A DNA stretch of 64,000 nt, from contig JAJDAN010000031.1 of the NCBI GenBank assembly GCA_029261855.1, forward strand, positions 171,324 through 235,323, written 5' to 3'. The notes under the pieces are model-generated. The model made no database searches, was not told where the DNA came from, and saw only the letters and a list, made by a program, of their open reading frames with translations. Positions 57,431-64,000 of this stretch are shown one piece after another. A program made the translations under genes and the position numbers. The DNA comes from Deltaproteobacteria bacterium. Lineage in GTDB: Bacteria; Myxococcota_A; UBA9160; UBA4427. Positions within the stretch are counted from its first letter, which is position 1, and the number at the start of each line of letters is the position of its first letter.

Positions 57431-59251
57431 TCAGTCCGACTCGCCCCCCAGGACTGCGTAGAGCCGCTCGGTCATTTGGTAGGTAAGCCCCGAGAGTTCG
57501 TCAACGGCGGCCTTCAGCAGGGCCACGTCCTCGCCCTGCATGGCTTCTCGCGCCTTGTCGACGGACGCCTGGATGTGCTTCGCCTCCTCCTCGTCGATGT
57601 GCTCGGCGAACTCCTCGAGGGTGCGCTCAGTCGAGTAGACGAGCCCGTCGCCCTTGTTGCGGAGGTCCACCAGCTCGCGACGGGCGCTATCGGCTTCCTT
57701 GGTCGACTCGGCTTCGGACACCAGCCGCTCGACGTCGTCCTCGGACAGGCCACTGCTGGCCGTCACCACGATGCTCTGGGAGCGACCGGTCCCGAGGTCC
57801 TTGGCGGACACGTTGACCACGCCGTCGGTATCGATGATGAAGCTGACCTCGATCTGCGGAACGCCTCGCGGTGCCGGCGCGACGCCGACCAGCTCGAAGC
57901 GGCCGAGCGTCATGTTGTCCGCAGCCATCTCGCGCTCGCCCTGCAGCACGTGGATCCGCACCACGTCCTGGTTGTCCTCGGTGGTCGAGAACACCTGGCT
58001 CTTGGTGGTCGGGATGGTCGTGTTCTTCTCGATGATCTTCGTAAAGACGCCACCTTGAGTCTCGACACCGAGGGACAGCGGCGTCACGTCCAGCAGCAGG
58101 ACGTCTTCCACTTCGCCGGTGATCACCCCGCCCTGGACGGCGGCGCCGATGGCCACCACCTCGTCCGGGTTCACGCCCTTGTGAGGATCACGCCCGAAGA
58201 TCTCGGCGACCCGTGCCCGCACCCGGGGCATGCGGGTCATACCGCCGACGAGGATGACCTCGTCGATCTCGCTCTTGGAAAGGCCCGCGTCCTCGAGCGC
58301 CGTCTCGCAAGGCTCTTCGAGCTTGTCGATGAGACCCGCCACCCACTCTTCGAGCTGGGCCCGGGTGAGCGACATGACGAGGTGCTTCGGACCTTCTTCG
58401 TCGGCCGCAATGAAGGGCAGGTTCACGTCGGTCTCTTCCGACGACGACAGCTCGTGCTTGGCGCGCTCCGCCGCTTCCTTCAGACGCTGCAGCGCCATGG
58501 CGTCGGCGCGCAGGTCGATCCCGGTCTCGCTCTGGAAGTGTTGGGCGAGCTGCTCGACCAGGATGTTGTCGAAGTCTTCGCCGCCGAGGAAGGTGTCCCC
58601 GTTGGTCGACTTCACCTCGAAGACGCCGTCGCCGATCTCGAGGATCGAGATATCGAAGGTGCCGCCGCCGAGGTCGAAGACCGCGATCTTCTGGTTTTCC
58701 TGGTCGTTGATCCCGTAGGCGAGCGCTGCTGCCGTCGGCTCGTTGATGATCCGCAGCACGTTCAGCCCGGCGATGGTGCCGGCTTCCTTGGTGGCCTGGC
58801 GCTGGGCGTCGTTGAAGTACGCGGGAACGGTGATGACCGCGTCCTCGATGGCTTCGCCGAGGTACTCCGAAGCGGTGTCCTTCATCTTCGTGAGGATCAT
58901 CGCCGAGACTTCCTGGGGCGAGTACTTGCGATCGTCGATCTGCACCCACGCGTCGCCGTTCTCGGCGCTGGCGATCTCGAAGGGCGCGATGCCCGCGAAG
59001 CTCTTGACTTCGTCGGCCTCGAACTTGCGGCCGATCAAGCGCTTGCACGCGAAGACGGTGCGGTGCGGGTTGGTGACGGCCTGCCGCTTCGCGATCTGCC
59101 CGACGAGCTTCTCGCCGGACTCCGTGAAGCCGACCATGGACGGGGTGGTTCGAGACCCCTCTGAGTTGGCGATGACCTCCGGATCTCCTCCGGACATCAC
59201 TGCCACGCAGGAGTTGGTGGTTCCCAGGTCGATGCCAATGACCTTACCCAT
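57431..59251 (-). CDS. dnaK: Chaperone DnaK (Hsp70)
   Basis: A 606-residue Hsp70. The N-terminus [18 protein letters not shown], the ATPase motif [17 protein letters not shown] and the linker region [15 protein letters not shown] are typical. The C-terminal lid is present, but the flexible EEVD-type tail of longer DnaKs is missing; the protein ends [12 protein letters not shown] at 59251. GrpE is 51 nt upstream. Confidence 0.97.
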   Translation of the reverse strand: MGKVIGIDLGTTNSCVAVMSGGDPEVIANSEGSRTTPSMVGFTESGEKLVGQIAKRQAVTNPHRTVFACKRLIGRKFEADEVKSFAGIAPFEIASAENGDAWVQIDDRKYSPQEVSAMILTKMKDTASEYLGEAIEDAVITVPAYFNDAQRQATKEAGTIAGLNVLRIINEPTAAALAYGINDQENQKIAVFDLGGGTFDISILEIGDGVFEVKSTNGDTFLGGEDFDNILVEQLAQHFQSETGIDLRADAMALQRLKEAAERAKHELSSSEETDVNLPFIAADEEGPKHLVMSLTRAQLEEWVAGLIDKLEEPCETALEDAGLSKSEIDEVILVGGMTRMPRVRARVAEIFGRDPHKGVNPDEVVAIGAAVQGGVITGEVEDVLLLDVTPLSLGVETQGGVFTKIIEKNTTIPTTKSQVFSTTEDNQDVVRIHVLQGEREMAADNMTLGRFELVGVAPAPRGVPQIEVSFIIDTDGVVNVSAKDLGTGRSQSIVVTASSGLSEDDVERLVSEAESTKEADSARRELVDLRNKGDGLVYSTERTLEEFAEHIDEEEAKHIQASVDKAREAMQGEDVALLKAAVDELSGLTYQMTERLYAVLGGESD

Positions 59252-59302
59252 CGAGGTCGCCCCTCCTCGCCTTTCCGGGGCACGCCTCGTGTCGCCCCCC
59301 GC

Positions 59303-60025
59303 TCAGCTCGTGCTTTCGCCTTCTCTCTTGCCGTCGCTCCTCTTCGACACGATCACGCGCGAAGGTCGAAGCATCCGGTTTCGCAGCTGGTAGCCCTCTT
59401 CGAGGACCGCAACGACACTGCCTTCCGGCATGTTGTCGTCGACGACCTGAGACATCGCCTCGTGGAACGCTGGGTCGAAGGGCTTGTCGGCCGCTTCGAT
59501 CTTCGTCACCCCGTGCTTGCCCAGAACGCCCATGAACTCCCGCAGCACCAACTCGATGCCCTGCAGGAGCGCCTGCAAGTCCTCGCCGCCGTTACCTTCC
59601 GAGGAAGCTGTAAGGGCGCGCTCCAGGTTATCGACCGAGGGAAGCAGATCCTTGACGAGATTCTGATGACCAAAGTTGTGGGCTTCCTGCCGCTCCTTGA
59701 GGCCTCTTCGGCGGAAGTTCTCGAACTCCGCCTGCAGCCGGAGGTGGCGGTCGTGAAGCTCGTCCCGCTCCTTGGTGAGTTCTTCGAACTTCTGCTTGAG
59801 GCTCTGCAGCTCCTGGGAGAGCACCTCGAGCAGCACCTTGTCGGCAGACCCGGGTCCACCCGGGGCGGATGCGGCACGCGCGGCCGCGCGGGCCTCCACC
59901 GATTCCGTCGCTTCGCGCAGCGCCTCCTCGAGTTCGGCGCTGGCAGCGAGAGCGCCCTCGCTGGCCTCGTCGGCCTGACTCGGTTCGGTGTCGTCGTCGG
60001 TCGTGGGTGTCTTGGGATCAGTCAC
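59303..60025 (-). CDS. grpE: Nucleotide exchange factor GrpE
   Basis: A 240-residue GrpE. The N-terminus is disordered (Asp/Glu/Ala-rich), then a long coiled coil (KVLLEVLSQELQSLKQKFEEL to RRRGLKERQEAHNFG) and a C-terminal beta domain (MSQVVDDNMPEGSVVAVLEEGYQLRNRMLRPS). It releases ADP from DnaK. The GTG start overlaps the hrcA stop (GTGA). Confidence 0.93.
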   Translation of the reverse strand: MTDPKTPTTDDDTEPSQADEASEGALAASAELEEALREATESVEARAAARAASAPGGPGSADKVLLEVLSQELQSLKQKFEELTKERDELHDRHLRLQAEFENFRRRGLKERQEAHNFGHQNLVKDLLPSVDNLERALTASSEGNGGEDLQALLQGIELVLREFMGVLGKHGVTKIEAADKPFDPAFHEAMSQVVDDNMPEGSVVAVLEEGYQLRNRMLRPSRVIVSKRSDGKREGESTS

Positions 60026-61062
60026 GTCGAAAGCTTGTCCGTTACGAGCTGCGAGCAGTAGCTCACCAGCGGGATGATGCGTCCGTAATCCATTCGGGTC
60101 GGTCCGATGACCCCCAGCACTCCCGCCGAGTCGGCGTAGGGTGCGGCGACCACGGCGCAGCCCGTCAGTCCCTGTCCGTCCAACTGCTCGCCAAGCGCAA
60201 CCGAGACTCCTTCGACGTCCAGGAGCTCCTCGAGTAGATCGACCAGACGCTCGCTGCGCTCCAGTGTCGTGAACAGCTCGCGCACTCTTTCCGGATCGCT
60301 GAACTCGGGTTGGTCGAGCAGGGCCAGGCGGGTCGCGATCACCAGATCGTTCGCCGTGGGCGTCTCCATGGCCGCTTCGGCGGCCCGCAGCCCGAGAACC
60401 AGCGCGCGCTCGACCAGCTGACCTGCACGATTCCGCAGGGAGCGGACCTCCACCTGCAGACGGTCCCGGGCCTCGCGCAGAGTGCAGCCCGCGACGCGCT
60501 CGCCCAGGGTCGCCGACATGCGGTCGAGTTCGGCCTGGTCGAAACGACCACCCTGCAGCGGATCTTCGATCACCCGCTGGTGCGCGTGGCCTCCGGCATC
60601 GACCAGCACCGCGAGCACGCGCTCGCTCGAGAGCCGCACGAAGCTGACCTGACGCAACGGCAAGCGCTCGAGCCGCGGCGCCACCACGAAGCCCAGCTGG
60701 TGCGTGTGCTCGGAAAGCACCTGAGACGCCAGCTGCACGGCGTCGTCGGCGCGCACGTCGTCGAAGGAGCGCGCGAGGGTCCGCCGTTCGTACTGCTCGA
60801 TCGGCCCCGGGTCGAGCAGGCGGTCCACGAAGAGTCGGATCCCCGCCTCGGTGGGAACGCGCCCGGACGAAGCATGCGGCTTCGCGATCAGGCCCAGGGA
60901 CGTCAGCTCGGAAAGCGTGTTGCGCACGCTCGCCGAAGACAGCGGAACACTCAGCAGATGCGCGAGGGTGCCGGACCCGACCGGCGACGCGGTGCCGACG
61001 TAGGCCGCGACCAGGGCCCGCAACACATCCTGCTGTCGCTCGCTGAGATCGGATCCCGGCAC
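60022..61062 (-). CDS. hrcA: Heat-inducible repressor HrcA
   Basis: A 346-residue HrcA. An N-terminal winged-helix domain (LSERQQDVLRALVAAYVGTASPVGS, then LSSASVRNTLSELTSLGLI) and a GAF-like C-terminal domain (GPTRMDYGRIIPLVSYCSQLV) are both clear. HrcA represses dnaK and groE operons through a CIRCE operator in other bacteria. The GTG at 61062 gives MPGSDLSERQQ. No CIRCE is visible upstream of it or of hemW. Confidence 0.93.
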   Translation of the reverse strand: MPGSDLSERQQDVLRALVAAYVGTASPVGSGTLAHLLSVPLSSASVRNTLSELTSLGLIAKPHASSGRVPTEAGIRLFVDRLLDPGPIEQYERRTLARSFDDVRADDAVQLASQVLSEHTHQLGFVVAPRLERLPLRQVSFVRLSSERVLAVLVDAGGHAHQRVIEDPLQGGRFDQAELDRMSATLGERVAGCTLREARDRLQVEVRSLRNRAGQLVERALVLGLRAAEAAMETPTANDLVIATRLALLDQPEFSDPERVRELFTTLERSERLVDLLEELLDVEGVSVALGEQLDGQGLTGCAVVAAPYADSAGVLGVIGPTRMDYGRIIPLVSYCSQLVTDKLST

Positions 61063-61112
61063 GAAAACCCCAATGAATTCAGGGTCATGGTTACCACCCG
61101 GTCCGGTCAGCG

Positions 61113-62312
61113 TCAATCGAACGGCACTTCGTCGACAACCTCCACGAAGCGCTCGCACACCAGGTCCATCAGCATGCGCCCGCGCGCGCTGACCCGAAGA
61201 TCTCCCTCCGGGCTCTCGAGGAGGAGCCCGTTCCGGACGAGCTCGTCGATCTCGCCTCCGTACCAGGTCCGCGGCGGCCCCCCGAAGCCCCTGGCGAAGC
61301 GCGCGGCATCCAGTCCCACCTGGGTGCGCAGGGCCAGGAAGACGGTCTCGGCACGCGCCGTCGACGCGGCGAGCACCTCCCGGGAGACCGAAGCCGGATC
61401 CCCTCGTTGAGTGCGGTCGAGGTAGTCGGGCAGGCTGCGGGTGTTCGCCAGCCGCGCGCCGTGGGGCGCACCCTCCCCCGCCGGATCGCTGGACCACGCC
61501 CCGACCCCCAAGCCGAGCACCGGCTCGCGCTTCCAATAACGCTGGTTGTGCGCCGACTCGCGCCCAGAAAGGGCGTAGTTGGTCAGCTCGTAGGCGGCGA
61601 GCCCGATGGATCCGAGCGCGGCGTCGATGGCCTCGACCATGTCTGCGGCCGCGTCCGAATCCGCGCGCTCGAGCTGACCCCGGCGGTCCGCCAGCGCGAA
61701 GGGGGTGCCGGCCTCGACCACCAGCTCGTAGGTCGAGACATGCTCGGGCGCGAACGCGACAGTCTCCTGCAGGTCGGCCTCGAGCTGGGCAAGGCTCTGC
61801 CCGGGCGCAGCGAAGAGCAGGTCGAGGGACAGGTTGTCGAAACCCGCGCGCCGGGCTGCGGCGAGAGTCTTCCTGCCTTCGTCGGCGAGATGGGCGCGAC
61901 CGAGGCGCTTGAGGACCTGGTCGTCGAAGGACTGGATCCCGATGGACAGCCGGTTGACGCCGGCCTCGCGGAAGCCCGGCAAGCGGTCGCGCTCGAGGGT
62001 GCTCGGATTGACCTCGAGGGTGACCTCGAGGTCGGCGGTGGCTTCCGGGAAGGCTTCCCGCAGCGACCGGACCAGCTGCGCGATCTGGCCCGTTGCGAGC
62101 AGCGAAGGCGTCCCGCCCCCGAAATACAGACTATCCAGCCGACGGCCGGCGAAGGCGTCGCGCCGCTGCGCGAGTTCCTGGCACAGGGCCTCGACGTAGC
62201 GCCCCTGCATGTCCGCACTCACGCCGCCCCCCACCACCGCGAAGTCGCAGTACGGGCAGACGCGGTCGCAGAACGGGATGTGGACGTACACGCCGACGGA
62301 GGGCTCGCTCAC
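61113..62312 (-). CDS. hemW: Radical SAM HemW (heme chaperone-like)
   Basis: A 399-residue radical SAM protein. The cluster ligands Cys15, Cys19 and Cys22 lie in HIPFCDRVCPYCDF. YFGGGTPSLL, EVNPSTLE, GVNRLSIGIQSF and the C-terminal HNQRYW mark the HemN/HemW family. The HNxRYW motif and the lack of extra N-terminal residues favour HemW, a heme-binding chaperone, over true coproporphyrinogen oxidase. GTG start at 62312. Adjacent to hrcA, 50 nt apart, as in many bacteria. Confidence 0.92.
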   Translation of the reverse strand: MSEPSVGVYVHIPFCDRVCPYCDFAVVGGGVSADMQGRYVEALCQELAQRRDAFAGRRLDSLYFGGGTPSLLATGQIAQLVRSLREAFPEATADLEVTLEVNPSTLERDRLPGFREAGVNRLSIGIQSFDDQVLKRLGRAHLADEGRKTLAAARRAGFDNLSLDLLFAAPGQSLAQLEADLQETVAFAPEHVSTYELVVEAGTPFALADRRGQLERADSDAAADMVEAIDAALGSIGLAAYELTNYALSGRESAHNQRYWKREPVLGLGVGAWSSDPAGEGAPHGARLANTRSLPDYLDRTQRGDPASVSREVLAASTARAETVFLALRTQVGLDAARFARGFGGPPRTWYGGEIDELVRNGLLLESPEGDLRVSARGRMLMDLVCERFVEVVDEVPFD

Positions 62313-62375
62313 CCTCGCAAGATAGCCGGCAGGAGGGAGCTCTCTTCCAGGCCGTACCGGCTACGCCTCACCTGC

Positions 62376-62381
62376 TACGTT
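62376..62381 (+). promoter_or_regulatory. Candidate -10 box for the M16 protease gene
   Basis: TACGTT lies 10 nt before the ATG at 62392. As at dusB, this suggests a leaderless or very short-leader transcript. No clear ribosome binding site is present. Inference only. Confidence 0.3.
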
Positions 62382-62391
62382 GCGCCGGACG

Positions 62392-64000
62392 ATGACCGGC
62401 ACCAGCGTCCACTACGAGGTGCTGCCCAACGGTCTGACCCTGCTCCTGCAAGAGACGCAGCTCGCGCCGGTCGCCAACCTGCAGATCTGGGCAAAGGTGG
62501 GGTCTGCCGACGAGCAGCCCGGCGAGGAAGGCCTCGCCCACTTCCACGAGCACATGCTCTTCAAGGGCACGGACACCCGTGGCGTGGGGGACGTCGCCGG
62601 TGACGTCGAGGCCGCGGGCGGGCGGATCAACGCCTACACGACCTTCGATGCCACCGTCTACTACGCGACCCTCCCGAGCGAATCCCTGCTGCGCGGTCTC
62701 GACGTCCTGGTGGATGCGGTCCGGTATTCGCGCTTCGACCCGGACGAGATCGCCCGGGAGCGTGAGGTCGTCCTGGAAGAAATTCGCCGCAGCGAAGACT
62801 CCCCGGGCCACGTCCTCAGCGACGCGGTGTTCAGCACCGTCTATCGCAGCCACTCCTACGGCGCGCCGATCCTCGGCACCCCCGCGAGCGTGGGCCGCTT
62901 CGAACGCGACCAGGTGCGCACCTTCTTCCAGCGCTGGTACGCACCAGACAACCTCGTCGTGGTCGCCGCGGGAGACTTCCGCGCCGCCGACTTCGCGGCG
63001 GAGATCCGCGCACGCTTCGAGGACGCGACGCCCGCCGGCGCCGAGCGCCGGCGAAGTCCCGAACCCCGACAGGACCAGCTGCGCAGCGCCCTGCTCGCCC
63101 GCCCCTTCGAGGGCCTGCGCATGGACCTCGCCTGGTGCACGACGGGCTTCGGCCATCCGGATGCCGCGCTGCTCGACCTGCTTTCCTTCGTGCTCGGCGA
63201 ATCCGAGTCGAGCCGGCTGATCCAGCGCGTGAAGGATGCGGAACAACGCGTCGACCGGATCGATTCGTCGTCCTACACACCGCTGGACCCGGGATTGTTC
63301 TCGGTCGGCTTCGAGACCGACGCCGAACGAGCGCTGGGCGCCATCGAAGCGTCGGTGCGCGAGGTCGAGCGCGTGCGCGCCGAACGCGTCTCCATCGACG
63401 AACTCGAGCGCGCCCGGGCGAACTTCCTCGCCAACGAGTACTTCGAACGCGAAAGCGTCGCGGGCATGGCGAGTCGCCTCGGCAGCTTCCACGTCCTCGC
63501 CGGGAACCACACGGGCCACGAGGCCTACCTCGAGCAGATCCGTCAGGCGACACCCGAAGACCTGGTCCGGGTCGCACGCGCCCACCTCGACCCCCGGGCG
63601 CTGTGTGTGGCGGCAGTCGTGCCCGAAGCCGACGCCGAGGCACTCGACGAGAAGCAGATCCGCGACGCCGTGGACCGCGGCGTCGAGACGAGTCGGCGGC
63701 GCTTCGCGTCACCCGCGCGACTGCCGAGCCGTGGCGAGCGCGTGCACGACTACCAGCTCGCGGGCGGCGCGACGGTACACGTCGTGCGCCGGCCGGACGT
63801 CCCGGTCGTCGCGGCACGCGCTGCCTTCCTGGGCGGGATGCTCGCCGAAACCGAAGAGACCGCCGGGATCGGCAGCTTCCTCAGCTCGATGTGGACCCGC
63901 GGAACGCGCGCGCGTTCCGCCGCCGACATCGCGCGCTCCGTCGAGAACCAGGCCGCCGGGGTCAACGGGTTCGCGGGGCGCAGCAGCCTGGGCGTCACCC
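62392..64000 (+). CDS. M16-family zinc metalloprotease (3' end beyond window)
   Basis: The first 536 codons of a pitrilysin/processing-protease family protein. The inverted zinc motif HFHEH (HxxEH) follows GLAHFHEHMLFKG, and the third ligand Glu lies in EREVVLEEIRR. The catalytic N-terminal M16 domain is complete, and a second inactive domain starts near residue 240. No signal peptide is seen at the ATG 62392. The gene runs off the right edge, so the total length (often 430 or ~900 residues) is unknown. Confidence 0.9.
   Translation, partial: MTGTSVHYEVLPNGLTLLLQETQLAPVANLQIWAKVGSADEQPGEEGLAHFHEHMLFKGTDTRGVGDVAGDVEAAGGRINAYTTFDATVYYATLPSESLLRGLDVLVDAVRYSRFDPDEIAREREVVLEEIRRSEDSPGHVLSDAVFSTVYRSHSYGAPILGTPASVGRFERDQVRTFFQRWYAPDNLVVVAAGDFRAADFAAEIRARFEDATPAGAERRRSPEPRQDQLRSALLARPFEGLRMDLAWCTTGFGHPDAALLDLLSFVLGESESSRLIQRVKDAEQRVDRIDSSSYTPLDPGLFSVGFETDAERALGAIEASVREVERVRAERVSIDELERARANFLANEYFERESVAGMASRLGSFHVLAGNHTGHEAYLEQIRQATPEDLVRVARAHLDPRALCVAAVVPEADAEALDEKQIRDAVDRGVETSRRRFASPARLPSRGERVHDYQLAGGATVHVVRRPDVPVVAARAAFLGGMLAETEETAGIGSFLSSMWTRGTRARSAADIARSVENQAAGVNGFAGRSSLGVT

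Noticed and set aside
61063..61112. CIRCE element upstream of hrcA
   Set aside because: No TTAGCACTC/GAGTGCTAA pair is present in this gap or between hemW and the M16 gene.

Overview
This window is high-GC DNA (roughly two-thirds G+C by eye) from a Gram-negative bacterium. Outer-membrane lipid transport genes (Mla, Pqi), lipoproteins, a penicillin-binding-protein activator, PEP-CTERM/IPTL-CTERM-like tails and frequent GTG/TTG starts suggest an uncultured deltaproteobacterial-grade lineage (Myxococcota- or Binatota-like). That placement is inference; there is no rRNA in the window. Coding density is very high. Many neighbouring genes overlap by 1 to 4 nt (ATGA, GTGA, TGATG), so translational coupling is common.

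Layout. 1-1210: gene-poor, with three attC-like sites, apparently the end of an integron cassette array. 1211-4262: thiolase, MOSC protein and an unknown membrane protein. 4287-12547 (minus): a run of PfkB kinase, topoisomerase IV ParE and ParC, a kinase-like protein, a GFO/IDH/MocA dehydrogenase and a GPH-type sugar symporter. 12872-14867: a bufferin-type locus (BufA2-like peptide, MNIO/DUF692 enzyme, DUF2063 partner), followed by dusB, a DUF4410-like protein, an AEC transporter, a gamma-glutamyltransferase and a lipoprotein. 20688-29797 (minus): two MCE lipid transport clusters, pqiA(split)-pqiB-pqiC and mlaF-E-D-A-C, with a metallo-beta-lactamase-fold hydrolase and a phosphotransferase between them.

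29909-37177: LLM oxidoreductase, 2OG-Fe(II) oxygenase, alpha/beta hydrolase, a deiodinase-like gene read through an in-frame UGA (a candidate selenoprotein with a SECIS-like hairpin just downstream), an endonuclease/exonuclease/phosphatase-family protein, a PilZ-like protein, a broken VOC gene and htpG. 37394-44140: metH, then a secreted CLCA-like protein with an HExxH metalloprotease motif and a VWA domain. 44150-51153: a small membrane protein, a SixA-like phosphatase, an 11-haem-motif PEP-CTERM cytochrome and, divergently, a beta-propeller/di-haem protein with an IPTL-CTERM-like tail. 51339-62312 (minus): lon with tandem repeats upstream, then hemW-hrcA-grpE-dnaK-dnaJ-lpoA-like. 62392 to the end: the start of an M16 protease.

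The strongest item is the deiodinase-like selenoprotein at 32662-33375, which a standard gene caller would split in two. Next are the attC-like array at the left edge, the bacterial CLCA-like protein, the bufferin locus, and several unexplained repeats (near lon, near the cytochromes, and inside two coding regions).
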